From Chryseobacterium elymi (GTDB lineage Bacteria; Bacteroidota; Bacteroidia; Flavobacteriales; Weeksellaceae): a DNA stretch of 64,000 nucleotides. A program made the translations under genes and the position numbers. Below, piece by piece: positions 51,925 to 62,380 of the stretch (position 1 is its first letter; each line of letters opens with the position of its first letter). A model generated the notes under the pieces. The model ran no database searches and had not been told where the DNA came from. It saw only the letters and a program-made list of their open reading frames with translations. Location of the stretch: the NCBI RefSeq assembly GCF_003385495.1, contig NZ_QNUH01000012.1, positions 85,980-149,979 of the forward strand, in the 5' to 3' direction.

Positions 51925-52236
51925 ATGATTACATCTAATCCTACGCTGCAGGTTTTACCCAACACAATTAGCCTGCCTAAAAAAGAACTGATACTGGAAA
52001 TAGAGTTAAATGGCAAAATGAAATTTGAGCATTTAATGAACGCTGTCTATAATCAGTTTGGGATCTGCCACAAGGTGCTTTCTGCTAATGTAGAATATGT
52101 GAACGGAAACAGTTTTGGTTCAGTACAATTATATATTAACGTTAATTCAGAAGATTACCAGCAGCTGGAATTTTACCTGAATAAAAATAAGCTTTTAAAT
52201 ACCATGGTGGAATATAACTGCCGTAAGTATTTTTAA
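51925..52236 (+). CDS. Small NIL domain-containing protein
   Basis: This 103-residue protein consists almost only of a NIL-like ferredoxin-type fold: LILEIELNGKMKFEHLMNAV, then YNQFGICHKVLSANVEYVNG, then SFGSVQLYINVNSEDYQQLEFYL. NIL domains occur at the end of the methionine ABC transporter ATPase MetN and in some 4Fe-4S proteins, where they sense or bind a sulfur-containing amino acid. Here the domain stands alone, behind a palindrome-covered promoter. A role in sulfur amino acid sensing is inferred. An overlapping GTG one codon upstream is possible. Confidence 0.72.
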   Translation: MITSNPTLQVLPNTISLPKKELILEIELNGKMKFEHLMNAVYNQFGICHKVLSANVEYVNGNSFGSVQLYINVNSEDYQQLEFYLNKNKLLNTMVEYNCRKYF

Positions 52237-52264
52237 AGGAGATTCATATAGTTTTAATTACAAC

Positions 52265-52297
52265 AAAGCATCCGGTTTTTTATCGCATGCTTTTTTT
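52265..52297 (+). terminator. Terminator of the NIL-domain gene
   Basis: AAAGCAT (52265-52271) pairs with ATGCTTT (52287-52293), with inner CG pairs and a following T-run. Confidence 0.6.
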
Positions 52298-52400
52298 ATT
52301 GTAGCTCTTCTAATAATTTAAAAATGAATATATTGTATTCTTAATTTTATTTCCGATTCAAAAAAAACAGTATTTTTAATGAATACAAACATAAAAAATT

Positions 52401-52952
52401 ATGACTATAGTTATTATCATTGCTTTAATTGCAGTATTCCTTATTTATGCAGTATCCATCTACAACCGCCTGGTAAAATTGAAAAATCTGGTCCAGGAGG
52501 CCTGGAGCAGTATTGATGTTATGCTTAAGAAGCGCCATGACCTTATCCCTAACCTTGTGGAAACTGTAAAAGGCTATGCAATCCATGAACGGGAAACACT
52601 TGACAGTGTGATAAGAGCCAGAACCCAGGCTGTAGGAGCAGATTCGGTTCAGGCTAAAGAAGCTGCAGAAAAAAATCTGAATCAGGCTATGATGAATTTG
52701 TTTGCCGTAGCGGAACAGTATCCTGATCTGAAAGCCAATACCAACTTTCAGCAGTTGCAGAGCGAGATTACCTCTATCGAGAATGATGTGGAGAAATCCA
52801 GAAGATATTATAACGGAACTGTCCGTGAAAACAATACGTTGGTTGAATCTTTCCCAAGCAACATCATCGCCAATATGTACAAGTTTGAGAAATCACCTTT
52901 CTTCGAGCTTGAAAATATTGCAGAAAGGCAAGTTCCAACCGTAAAATTCTGA
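52401..52952 (+). CDS. LemA family protein
   Basis: This is a 183-residue protein with one N-terminal membrane helix (VIIIALIAVFLIYAVSIYNRL) and a long helical bundle. The LemA signature is EAWSSIDVMLKKRHDLIPNLVETVKGYA, followed by the FPSNIIANMYKF end. LemA proteins often sit beside DUF2207 or TPM-type genes. Here the DUF2207 protein starts 3 bp after the stop, so the two are co-translated. The function of the pair is not known. Confidence 0.92.
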   Translation: MTIVIIIALIAVFLIYAVSIYNRLVKLKNLVQEAWSSIDVMLKKRHDLIPNLVETVKGYAIHERETLDSVIRARTQAVGADSVQAKEAAEKNLNQAMMNLFAVAEQYPDLKANTNFQQLQSEITSIENDVEKSRRYYNGTVRENNTLVESFPSNIIANMYKFEKSPFFELENIAERQVPTVKF

Positions 52953-52955
52953 GAA

Positions 52956-54875
52956 ATGAAAAAGTTGCTGCAGCTTTTCTTTCTTCAGTTTTTTTTCATA
53001 GCCTTTGCCCAGAATGATTTGGAGCGGACAGACCCGTTGTCCATTTTGGGGCCTGAAAAAATTATATCCTTTCACTCGGATATTGACGTGGATGAGAATT
53101 CAGGCATTACCGTTACCGAAAATATTAAAGTCTACAGTCTCGGAGATAATATTAAAAGAGGGATTTTTCGCGCACTTCCTTTATCCAGAAATCTGAACAA
53201 TAAAACCCAGAAAGTAAGATATCATATTATTTCAGTGAAAAAAAACGGAGAGGAGGAAGATTATCATGAAGAGAAAGAAGATGGCTACCTAAAAATATAT
53301 GCCGGAAATAAAGATGTTATCCTGGATCCCGGAACCTACGACTATGAAATAAAATATAAAACAGAGAACCAGATCGGTTTCTTTCCGGAGTATGACGAAT
53401 TTTACTGGAATGTAAACGGGACCTACTGGGATTTCGATGTAGATACTATTTCTGCGAAAGTGAACCTTCCTGCCGGAGCCGGGATTATTCAGAATTCTTG
53501 CTATACAGGAGCTTATGGCAGCAACAGCCAGAACTGTACTGTCAAGCTGTTGTCAGATCAGTCCATAGAATGGGGTGCTTCAGGTCTTCGCACTAATGAA
53601 GGCCTTACCATTGCGGTGGGTTTCAAAAAAGGAATTATGATACCGCCTCCGCCACCTACTTTCCTTGAAAAATATGGTATTTTGATTGCGGTAAGTATCG
53701 TATTCATGGTATTGCTTTTGTATCTTTATTCAACATGGGTGAAATACGGGATAGATCCTGAATCCCCTACCGTTTACCCGCAATTCAATGTTCCGGAAAA
53801 TCTTTCGCCGGCTTCCCTGGGATATATTAATTCTGAAAGCTTTAAAAATAAATACCTGACGGCTGCAGTGGTCAGCCTTGCTGTAAAAGGATATATAAAG
53901 ATTGTGGAAGGTGAAGATTCTGGTCTTCTGGGGTTTTTCAATACGAAAACCTTTACGTTGAAGAAGCTGAAACCGGCAGATGAAACTCTTCCGAAAGAAG
54001 AAATCAACCTGATGAACAGCCTTTTTTCAGAATCCGAAGATTCCGTAAAGTTTGATGGGAAATATAACTCTAAAATTGAAACCGCGGTTCAGAATTTCAA
54101 AGGAACATTGAGCTTTCAGCATGATGATTTTTTGAATGAAGGAAATAATAAGAAAAAGCTGGTGCTTCCATGGCTTGTAATTACTATTGTTTACGGCCTC
54201 GGATTATTTATAAGCTATAGTTTGCTACCGGAAATTGAAAGAATTTTAATGGGGGTAGTTTTGTATATTGTTCTTTTCATTGCATTTGTTTTAATAACAT
54301 TTTTGTTCAGGAATGCTTCCTGGAAATTTTTGATTCCGCTTCCCATTGTTATTATCCTTGGAATTGGAGGAATTATTTCTGCTGGCGGAGGCGGTATTGA
54401 AAACCTCAATTTCAATGCCTGCTATATTTTCTATGTTCTTTCATTTTCTGTAATGATTGTTTATCAGTATTTAATCAAACAGCCATCTAAAGAAAAGCTG
54501 AGAAAACAATCCCTGATAAGCGGCTTCAAAATGTATATGGGAGCAGCAGAGAATGAACAGCTGAAGTTTCACAATCCCCCACAGCTGACCCCACAGGTTT
54601 TTGAAACTCTTCTGCCTTTTGCCATGGTCATGGGGGTGGATCAGATCTGGGGGCGGAAGTTTGATGAACTGCTTAAAAAAACAGCAGCAGAATATCAAAA
54701 TACCTGGTACTACGGTGGCGTAATGAATCATCATGCTTTTGCCAATACCCTGAACTCAAGCCTTACCCAATCTATACAGTCTGCATCTACCAAACCGTCC
54801 AGCTCAAGCAGTGGTTCCGGTGGTGGTGGATTCTCCGGCGGTGGAGGCGGAGGCGGAGGTGGCGGAGGCTGGTAA
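52956..54875 (+). CDS. DUF2207 domain-containing membrane protein
   Basis: This is a 639-residue protein with a signal peptide and a periplasmic beta-rich DUF2207 domain (about 30-230, FHSDIDVDENSGITVTENIK, RGIFRALPL). A membrane helix lies at about 238-262, followed by a cytosolic part (TAAVVSLAVKGYIKIVEGE), then a cluster of helices at about 405-510. The C-terminus is a Ser/Gly tail with eleven Gly before the final Trp. It is encoded 3 bp after lemA. Family members are widely found but poorly understood. Confidence 0.88.
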   Translation: MKKLLQLFFLQFFFIAFAQNDLERTDPLSILGPEKIISFHSDIDVDENSGITVTENIKVYSLGDNIKRGIFRALPLSRNLNNKTQKVRYHIISVKKNGEEEDYHEEKEDGYLKIYAGNKDVILDPGTYDYEIKYKTENQIGFFPEYDEFYWNVNGTYWDFDVDTISAKVNLPAGAGIIQNSCYTGAYGSNSQNCTVKLLSDQSIEWGASGLRTNEGLTIAVGFKKGIMIPPPPPTFLEKYGILIAVSIVFMVLLLYLYSTWVKYGIDPESPTVYPQFNVPENLSPASLGYINSESFKNKYLTAAVVSLAVKGYIKIVEGEDSGLLGFFNTKTFTLKKLKPADETLPKEEINLMNSLFSESEDSVKFDGKYNSKIETAVQNFKGTLSFQHDDFLNEGNNKKKLVLPWLVITIVYGLGLFISYSLLPEIERILMGVVLYIVLFIAFVLITFLFRNASWKFLIPLPIVIILGIGGIISAGGGGIENLNFNACYIFYVLSFSVMIVYQYLIKQPSKEKLRKQSLISGFKMYMGAAENEQLKFHNPPQLTPQVFETLLPFAMVMGVDQIWGRKFDELLKKTAAEYQNTWYYGGVMNHHAFANTLNSSLTQSIQSASTKPSSSSSGSGGGGFSGGGGGGGGGGGW

Positions 54876-54892
54876 CCAAAAGCTATAAAAAT

Positions 54893-54926
54893 AAAAGCGT
54901 TCAAATTAATTTTTGAACGCTTTTTT
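54893..54926. terminator. Bidirectional terminator between the DUF2207 gene and murA
   Basis: A perfect 13-bp stem (54893-54905 with 54912-54924, AAAAGCGTTCAAA) is bounded by A and T runs. The two genes converge here. Confidence 0.85.
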
Positions 54927-54944
54927 ATTACGATAGAATATATT

Positions 54945-56252
54945 CTAAATCCTTTCAATATCCGCCCCAATGGCTTTTAGTCTTCCGTCAATATTCTCAT
55001 AACCTCTGTCAATTTGTTCAATATTGTGGATAATGGATTTTCCTTCTGCAGAAAGCGCTGCGATAAGAAGGGCATTTCCCGCTCTGATATCCGGAGAAAC
55101 CATGGTAGTTCCTCTCAACGGAGCTTCCTGGTTCAGTCCGATTACTGTAGCTCTGTGCGGATCACATAGGATAATCTGTGCTCCCATATCAATCAGTTTA
55201 TCCACAAAGAATAGTCTTGATTCAAACATTTTCTGGTGAACAAGAAGGCTTCCTTTCGCCTGGGTGGCTACTACCAGGATAATCGATAATAAATCCGGTG
55301 TAAATCCAGGCCATGGAGCATCTGAAATGGTAAGGATAGATCCGTCGATGAATTTCTGAATCTTATAATTTTCCTGGGCAGGAATGAATATATCGTCATT
55401 GCTTTGCTCAAGCTCGATGCCTAATTTTCTGAAAGTGTTAGGGATAACGCCAAGCTGGCTCCAGTTGACATTTTTAATAGTGATCTCAGATTTAGTCATG
55501 GCAGCAAGACCTATCCATGATCCGATCTCTACCATATCCGGAAGCATCGTGTGTTCCGTACCGTGAAGATATTCAACCCCTTCAATCGTTACCAGGTTGG
55601 AACCGATCCCGGAAATATTGGCACCCATTCTGTTCAGCATTTTACACAGTTGCTGAAGATAAGGTTCGCAGGCAGCATTATAAATTCTTGTTTTTCCTTT
55701 GGCAAGAGTGGCAGCCATTACAATATTTGCAGTTCCTGTTACGGAAGCCTCTTCCAAAAGGATAAATTTCCCTCTCAATTCCTTAGCCTTTAATGAATAG
55801 AAATATTCATCTTCATCATAGTTGAATTCAGCGCCAAGTTCTACAAGTCCCTGAAAATGAGTATCTAATCTTCTTCTTCCTATCTTGTCGCCTCCCGGGG
55901 TCGGCATATACGCTTCACCATAACGGGCAAGCATAGGACCCATCAGCATAATAGACCCCCTTAGTTTGGCACCGTCTTTTTTAAATTCGTCAGACTTAAT
56001 ATAATCGAAATTCACCTTATCGGCTTTAAATGTGAAATCGCCTTGACCATTTTTGGTTACCTTAACCCCAAAATCACCGAGAATTTCAATCAGTCTGTTT
56101 ACATCATGAATGTCCGGAATATTTTTAATTCTTACCTCCTCATCTGTTAACAGGACAGCACATAAAATTTGCAGGGCTTCATTTTTTGCCCCTTGTGGAG
56201 TGATTTCACCATGCAGTCTTTTCCCTCCTCTTATCTGAAATGTTCCACTCAT
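54945..56252 (-). CDS. murA: UDP-N-acetylglucosamine 1-carboxyvinyltransferase (MurA) with Asp at the usual catalytic Cys
   Basis: MurA makes the first committed step of peptidoglycan synthesis from UDP-GlcNAc and PEP. The 435 residues have the N-terminal GGKRLHGEITPQGAKNEAL, with the catalytic Lys-Asn pair, and the long SIMLMGPMLARYGEAYMPTP stretch. The next residues are GGDKIGRR, where most bacteria have GGCxIGxR. The catalytic Cys is thus Asp (residue 122, codon 55887-55889). The change is known from mycobacteria and chlamydiae and gives fosfomycin insensitivity. The gene start overlaps the DUF4290 stop by one base. Confidence 0.95.
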   Translation of the reverse strand: MSGTFQIRGGKRLHGEITPQGAKNEALQILCAVLLTDEEVRIKNIPDIHDVNRLIEILGDFGVKVTKNGQGDFTFKADKVNFDYIKSDEFKKDGAKLRGSIMLMGPMLARYGEAYMPTPGGDKIGRRRLDTHFQGLVELGAEFNYDEDEYFYSLKAKELRGKFILLEEASVTGTANIVMAATLAKGKTRIYNAACEPYLQQLCKMLNRMGANISGIGSNLVTIEGVEYLHGTEHTMLPDMVEIGSWIGLAAMTKSEITIKNVNWSQLGVIPNTFRKLGIELEQSNDDIFIPAQENYKIQKFIDGSILTISDAPWPGFTPDLLSIILVVATQAKGSLLVHQKMFESRLFFVDKLIDMGAQIILCDPHRATVIGLNQEAPLRGTTMVSPDIRAGNALLIAALSAEGKSIIHNIEQIDRGYENIDGRLKAIGADIERI

Positions 56253-56935
56253 TACTTTCTGTTTTTATGGTTGTTGTTATGCCTTCTCTTATTGGTTTGG
56301 TTTTTATTATTATTGTTGTTATTACTGTTGCTGCTTCTGCCGCTGTTACTGTTATTTCTGCTGTTGTTATTGCTGCTATAGTAGATCTTGCTCTTTTCCA
56401 GAGATTCTATCCCGGTAAGATCAAGTCTGTTTTCAGAAAGCTCCTTCAGGTGACGGAAAATAACGTCATCCGTTACATGTTCCTTATTATATACATTATA
56501 AGATTTCTTCATGTTGTTGGCAATTACTTCGATCAGGGCTTCCTTTTCGTCACCAGGCTCCAGTTCAATAGCTTTCTCTATCAGCTGAAGAATACTTTTT
56601 CCGTAGAATTTAAAATCTCCCTGAAGTTTAGGGTATTCCATTCTTTTAGGCTTTTCGGCAAGCTGTTCTCTGGTAGGGAAAGGGTATGGTGAATCCACAT
56701 CAAGATCATATTCCGCTAAAATGAAAAGATGATCCCAAAGTTTATGCTTATAATTTTCTTCGTCACGGAGCTGAGGGTTTCTCTGACCCATAAAATCAAT
56801 AATGGCCATAGCCATTTCACTCCTTTCCTCTTTGGTAGGGAGCTCTTTGCAACGTTCAACCAGCTGCTGTATGATTCTGCCATATTCCGGCATATGAAGC
56901 TGAGTTTTTTGGGTATTGTATTCCATAGTATGCAA
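56252..56935 (-). CDS. DUF4290 domain-containing protein
   Basis: This is a 227-residue protein. The N-terminal about 175 residues are helical and match DUF4290, a Bacteroidota family (MPEYGRIIQQLVERCKELPT, AMAIIDFMGQRNPQLRD, DHLFILAEYDLDVDSPYPFP). The C-terminal about 45 residues are a low-complexity tail of Asn, Ser, Lys and Arg, probably disordered. The stop overlaps the murA ATG by one base, so it is translated with murA. The function is not known. The link to murA hints at a cell-wall role. Confidence 0.85.
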   Translation of the reverse strand: MHTMEYNTQKTQLHMPEYGRIIQQLVERCKELPTKEERSEMAMAIIDFMGQRNPQLRDEENYKHKLWDHLFILAEYDLDVDSPYPFPTREQLAEKPKRMEYPKLQGDFKFYGKSILQLIEKAIELEPGDEKEALIEVIANNMKKSYNVYNKEHVTDDVIFRHLKELSENRLDLTGIESLEKSKIYYSSNNNSRNNSNSGRSSNSNNNNNNKNQTNKRRHNNNHKNRK

Positions 56936-57115
56936 ATATATGGATTAAAAGAAAAATTGCTTTGAAATTATTAAAAGTTTATGATTTTTTAATGAAAATT
57001 TTATTTAAGCCATTAACAAGAATGTTTTGGTGAAAATGAATTTTTTATATGTTTTTTAGATTTTGTTTCAATAAAATTGTAATTTAGTTAATAGATTAAT
57101 AATTAAAATACACGT

Positions 57116-58549
57116 ATGAAAAAAACACATTTCTTAGTTTCGATGCTGGCCTTAGCATTTTTAAGTTCCTGTCAGAATAGTGATGAAAACGATAATGAAA
57201 GTCTTCGGAAAGAAGAAGTTCATAATAAGACTGTAAATGTCACCAATCATGACGGGCGTCCCTTCAGTACCGGAGGCGGATCTGCGGCAGGGAAATTTGT
57301 ATCAGGTCCCGGAGGTGGAGTTATGATGCAGGGATTCTACTGGGATGTTCCCGAAGGTGGAACGTGGTGGAATACTGTAAAAGATAAGCTGACAGCCTGG
57401 TCGGATTCCGGAATTAGTGCAGTATGGCTTCCGCCTGCATCAAAAGCTCAGAACGGAGCTTACTCTATGGGATATGACCCGACAGATTACTATGATTTTG
57501 GAAATTTTAACCAGAACGGAAGTGTAGAAACCCGTTTTGGATCCCGGACCGAGCTGGAAGCATTGATTACAAAAGCCCATGCAGAAAATATGCAGGTGTA
57601 TGCGGATATTGTCATCAATCATAACAGTGGCGGACAGTCTCAGGCTAATCCTTTCACCGGAACGAATACCTGGACAGACTTTTCAGGAGTTGCTTCCGGG
57701 AAATTTCAGCGAAGCTATCATGACTTTTACAAAAATTCTTATGGGAATAATGATGAAGGCGCTTTCGGAGGGTTTCCGGATCTCTGCCATGCCAATCCCT
57801 ATGTGCAGGACTGGCTGTGGGGAAGAGACGATTCTGTAGGGAAGTATTATAAGAATGTTATGAAATTTGACGGATGGAGATTTGATTATGTCAAAGGCTT
57901 CGGGCCTTGGGTTGTCAATAACTGGAATTCCAATGTAGGTGGATTTTCCGTTGGTGAACTCTGGGATTCCAATGTAAATACCCTAGAATGGTGGGCTAAT
58001 AATGCCAATAGCTCCGTTTTCGATTTTGCGGCATATTATAAAATGGATGAAGCTTTTGATAACGGGAATTTAAATATTCTGAATGACGACATGATGTGGA
58101 AAAGAAACCCTTACAAAGCCGTGACTTTCGTGGCCAATCATGATACCGATATTATTAACAATAAGATGCAGGCGTATGCTTACATTCTTACTCACGAAGG
58201 TTATCCTACCATTTTTTACCGTGACTACGAAGAGTGGTTAAACAAAGAAAGGCTTAATAATCTGATTTGGATTCATAATAATAAAGCTACGGGAACCACT
58301 TCCATACTCTACACGGATAATGATGAATATATTGCAAGACGTAACGGCTATAACGGGAATCCCGGCCTGGTGGTTTATATCAATAATTCATCAAGCTGGC
58401 AGGAAAGATGGGTAGAGACCAACTGGAGCAGCAAACAGATAAAAGATTTTACAGGTCATTCCGGATGGTATCCAACAACGCAGGGAGATAAATGGGTGAA
58501 AATTCAGGCTCCGCCAAACAGTTATTCAATATGGTCATTGAACCAATAA
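57116..58549 (+). CDS. Alpha-amylase (GH13), surface-type lipoprotein
   Basis: This is a 477-residue glycoside hydrolase. The signal ends in AFLSSC and the following QNSDEND is loosely like a surface-export signal, so the enzyme may face outward. The GH13 conserved regions are ADIVINHNSGG (region I), GWRFDYVKGF (region II, nucleophile Asp), VGELWD (region III, acid Glu) and FVANHDTD (region IV). The sequence is similar in layout to maltotetraose-forming and liquefying amylases and has a C-terminal beta domain. It would cut starch or glycogen outside the cell. No SusC/SusD pair is nearby. Confidence 0.92.
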   Translation: MKKTHFLVSMLALAFLSSCQNSDENDNESLRKEEVHNKTVNVTNHDGRPFSTGGGSAAGKFVSGPGGGVMMQGFYWDVPEGGTWWNTVKDKLTAWSDSGISAVWLPPASKAQNGAYSMGYDPTDYYDFGNFNQNGSVETRFGSRTELEALITKAHAENMQVYADIVINHNSGGQSQANPFTGTNTWTDFSGVASGKFQRSYHDFYKNSYGNNDEGAFGGFPDLCHANPYVQDWLWGRDDSVGKYYKNVMKFDGWRFDYVKGFGPWVVNNWNSNVGGFSVGELWDSNVNTLEWWANNANSSVFDFAAYYKMDEAFDNGNLNILNDDMMWKRNPYKAVTFVANHDTDIINNKMQAYAYILTHEGYPTIFYRDYEEWLNKERLNNLIWIHNNKATGTTSILYTDNDEYIARRNGYNGNPGLVVYINNSSSWQERWVETNWSSKQIKDFTGHSGWYPTTQGDKWVKIQAPPNSYSIWSLNQ

Positions 58550-58573
58550 AATTTTTAACGATATAAAAGCAAG

Positions 58574-58604
58574 AAGCAAGGGTAGTTTATCCTTGCTTTT
58601 TTAT
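58574..58604 (+). terminator. Terminator of the amylase gene
   Basis: AAGCAAGG (58574-58581) pairs with CCTTGCTT (58591-58598), and a T-run follows. Confidence 0.75.
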
Positions 58605-58620
58605 TTATGATAGAAAAAAT

Positions 58621-58747
58621 ATTCAATAGGAGCGGGCTTTATCCCGTTTGTCGTTTTAAGAAAAATCAATTGGTTTTAGCCAAAATCATAATACATCACA
58701 ACCGCAGTCTTCTGTAAAAATCCGTGAAATCTGTGGGTAAAATTAGA
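58621..58747. repeat. Composite dispersed intergenic repeat (candidate)
   Basis: It holds a hairpin AGCGGGCTTTATCCCGTT (58631-58648), a second short palindrome TTGGTTTTAGCCAA (58670-58683) and the phrase CCGTGAAATCTGTGGG near 58720-58737. I recall similar AGCGGGCTTTAGCCCGTT pieces between Chryseobacterium genes; that recollection is not verified. It lies between convergent genes. Confidence 0.45.
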
Positions 58748-58752
58748 AAACC

Positions 58753-59166
58753 TTAAACCTCAATAAATTTCTTCTTTTGCTCAAGATCCGGAAGAAAACA
58801 CTTCTGATTCGCTAGCTTCATCCTGTTTCTCGAAACAAGATCATACACCTGATCACTTAAAAATGCAGGAAGAAGTTTTCCAACAGCCGACAGCCTATAA
58901 ACACCACCCAAAACATTCGCGATCTGTAATACTGCCCGCGATTTCGTATAATAATACTGTCCTGGTTTCCAGAGATACAGTGTATTGAATACTTTTGATT
59001 CAAGACCTCTTTCATTCAGGAATTTCTGCCCGAAATCAGATTGTAGTGAGGCAAACATAAACCGGTCATTCTTATCCCGTTCGAGAACCCATTGCACCCA
59101 AAAATTACAGACGCCACATTCGCCGTCAAAAAATACAATATATTTGTCTTTCCAGTTCTCTAGCAT
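58753..59166 (-). CDS. DCC family thiol-disulfide oxidoreductase
   Basis: This is a 137-residue protein of the DCC1 family. The motif is FFDGECGVCNFWVQWVLERD (about residues 13-32), giving DxxCxxC, with the expected LYLWKPGQYYYTKSRAVLQI strand. A helical end (FLSDQVYDLVSRNRMKL) completes it. It has no signal peptide. It is encoded 10 bp after a small heme-binding protein gene, so the two form a redox-related pair. The substrate is not known. Confidence 0.87.
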   Translation of the reverse strand: MLENWKDKYIVFFDGECGVCNFWVQWVLERDKNDRFMFASLQSDFGQKFLNERGLESKVFNTLYLWKPGQYYYTKSRAVLQIANVLGGVYRLSAVGKLLPAFLSDQVYDLVSRNRMKLANQKCFLPDLEQKKKFIEV

Positions 59167-59176
59167 GATATTGATT

Positions 59177-59638
59177 TTAAAATAACATTTTCCTTTCGGT
59201 TTCTTCTTTCTCTTTTTTGAAATATTTTACCAGTTCCCTACGCTGTGCATCCGTCAGTTTAGCATCCTGATGTCCTATATAATAGGATTCCAAAGGCATT
59301 TCTTTCTTCTCAATCATCTCTATACATTCTTCCAGTTTATGAGCCTGCCTTTTAGATTCGTACGTAGCAAAGGTAGAAAAATTTAAATGTTTTCGGCCTT
59401 CCTCTATATGATTTTTAACAAACCATGAAGCCGGTGAAATACTTGCATACCACGGATATTCCGTTTCATTGGAATGGCAGTCATAGCAGGAAGTTCTGAT
59501 GATTTTTGCAATAGGCTCCGGTGTTTTTTTTATCTTCAGGAAATCCATGCCAGGCGTAGGGGCTGGATTGGTCTTGTCGACCGGAAAAAACTGTATAATA
59601 ATAAATGCAACAAGCAGAACAACCAGAATTTTTTTCAT
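59177..59638 (-). CDS. Heme-binding domain-containing protein (monoheme c-type)
   Basis: This is a 153-residue envelope protein with an N-terminal hydrophobic helix (MKKILVVLLVAFIIIQFFPV). One CxxCH motif (SCYDCHSNETEYPWYASISP, about residues 51-70) is followed by WFVKNHIEEGRKHLNFS, the typical Haem_bd pattern. The end is charged and helical. It starts the two-gene unit with the DCC protein and is divergent from katG. A role in periplasmic electron transfer or peroxide defence is possible. Confidence 0.88.
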   Translation of the reverse strand: MKKILVVLLVAFIIIQFFPVDKTNPAPTPGMDFLKIKKTPEPIAKIIRTSCYDCHSNETEYPWYASISPASWFVKNHIEEGRKHLNFSTFATYESKRQAHKLEECIEMIEKKEMPLESYYIGHQDAKLTDAQRRELVKYFKKEKEETERKMLF

Positions 59639-62246
<2,608 letters not shown>

Positions 62247-62270
62247 TTGTAAACTTAACATAATATTGCG

Positions 62271-62298
62271 AAGACAGCTGTGAAAGCTGTCTTTTTTT
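62271..62298 (+). terminator. Terminator of katG
   Basis: AAGACAGCT (62271-62279) pairs with AGCTGTCTT (62284-62292) across a 4-base loop, and a T-run follows. Confidence 0.85.
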
Positions 62299-62351
62299 AT
62301 AGATATTTTTATAAATCAATTTGTAAAATGATATAATATTTAAATTAATTA

Positions 62352-62359
62352 TATATTTG
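62352..62359 (+). promoter_or_regulatory. -7 box of the last gene
   Basis: TATATTTG matches TAnnTTTG and lies 21 bases before the ATG at 62381. It excludes the TTG at 62357 as start. Confidence 0.5.
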
Positions 62360-62380
62360 TTGAGAAAAAACAAATACGTT

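Noticed and set aside
54800..54873. Gly-codon run as a repeat or frameshift artefact
   Set aside because: A Ser/Gly-rich tail is the normal end of DUF2207 and TPM-type proteins, and the frame closes with a proper stop and terminator.
56169..56692. Plus-strand frames rich in Leu and Val opposite the DUF4290 gene
   Set aside because: They arise from the antisense of the Asn-rich tail of the DUF4290 protein, not from a membrane protein gene.
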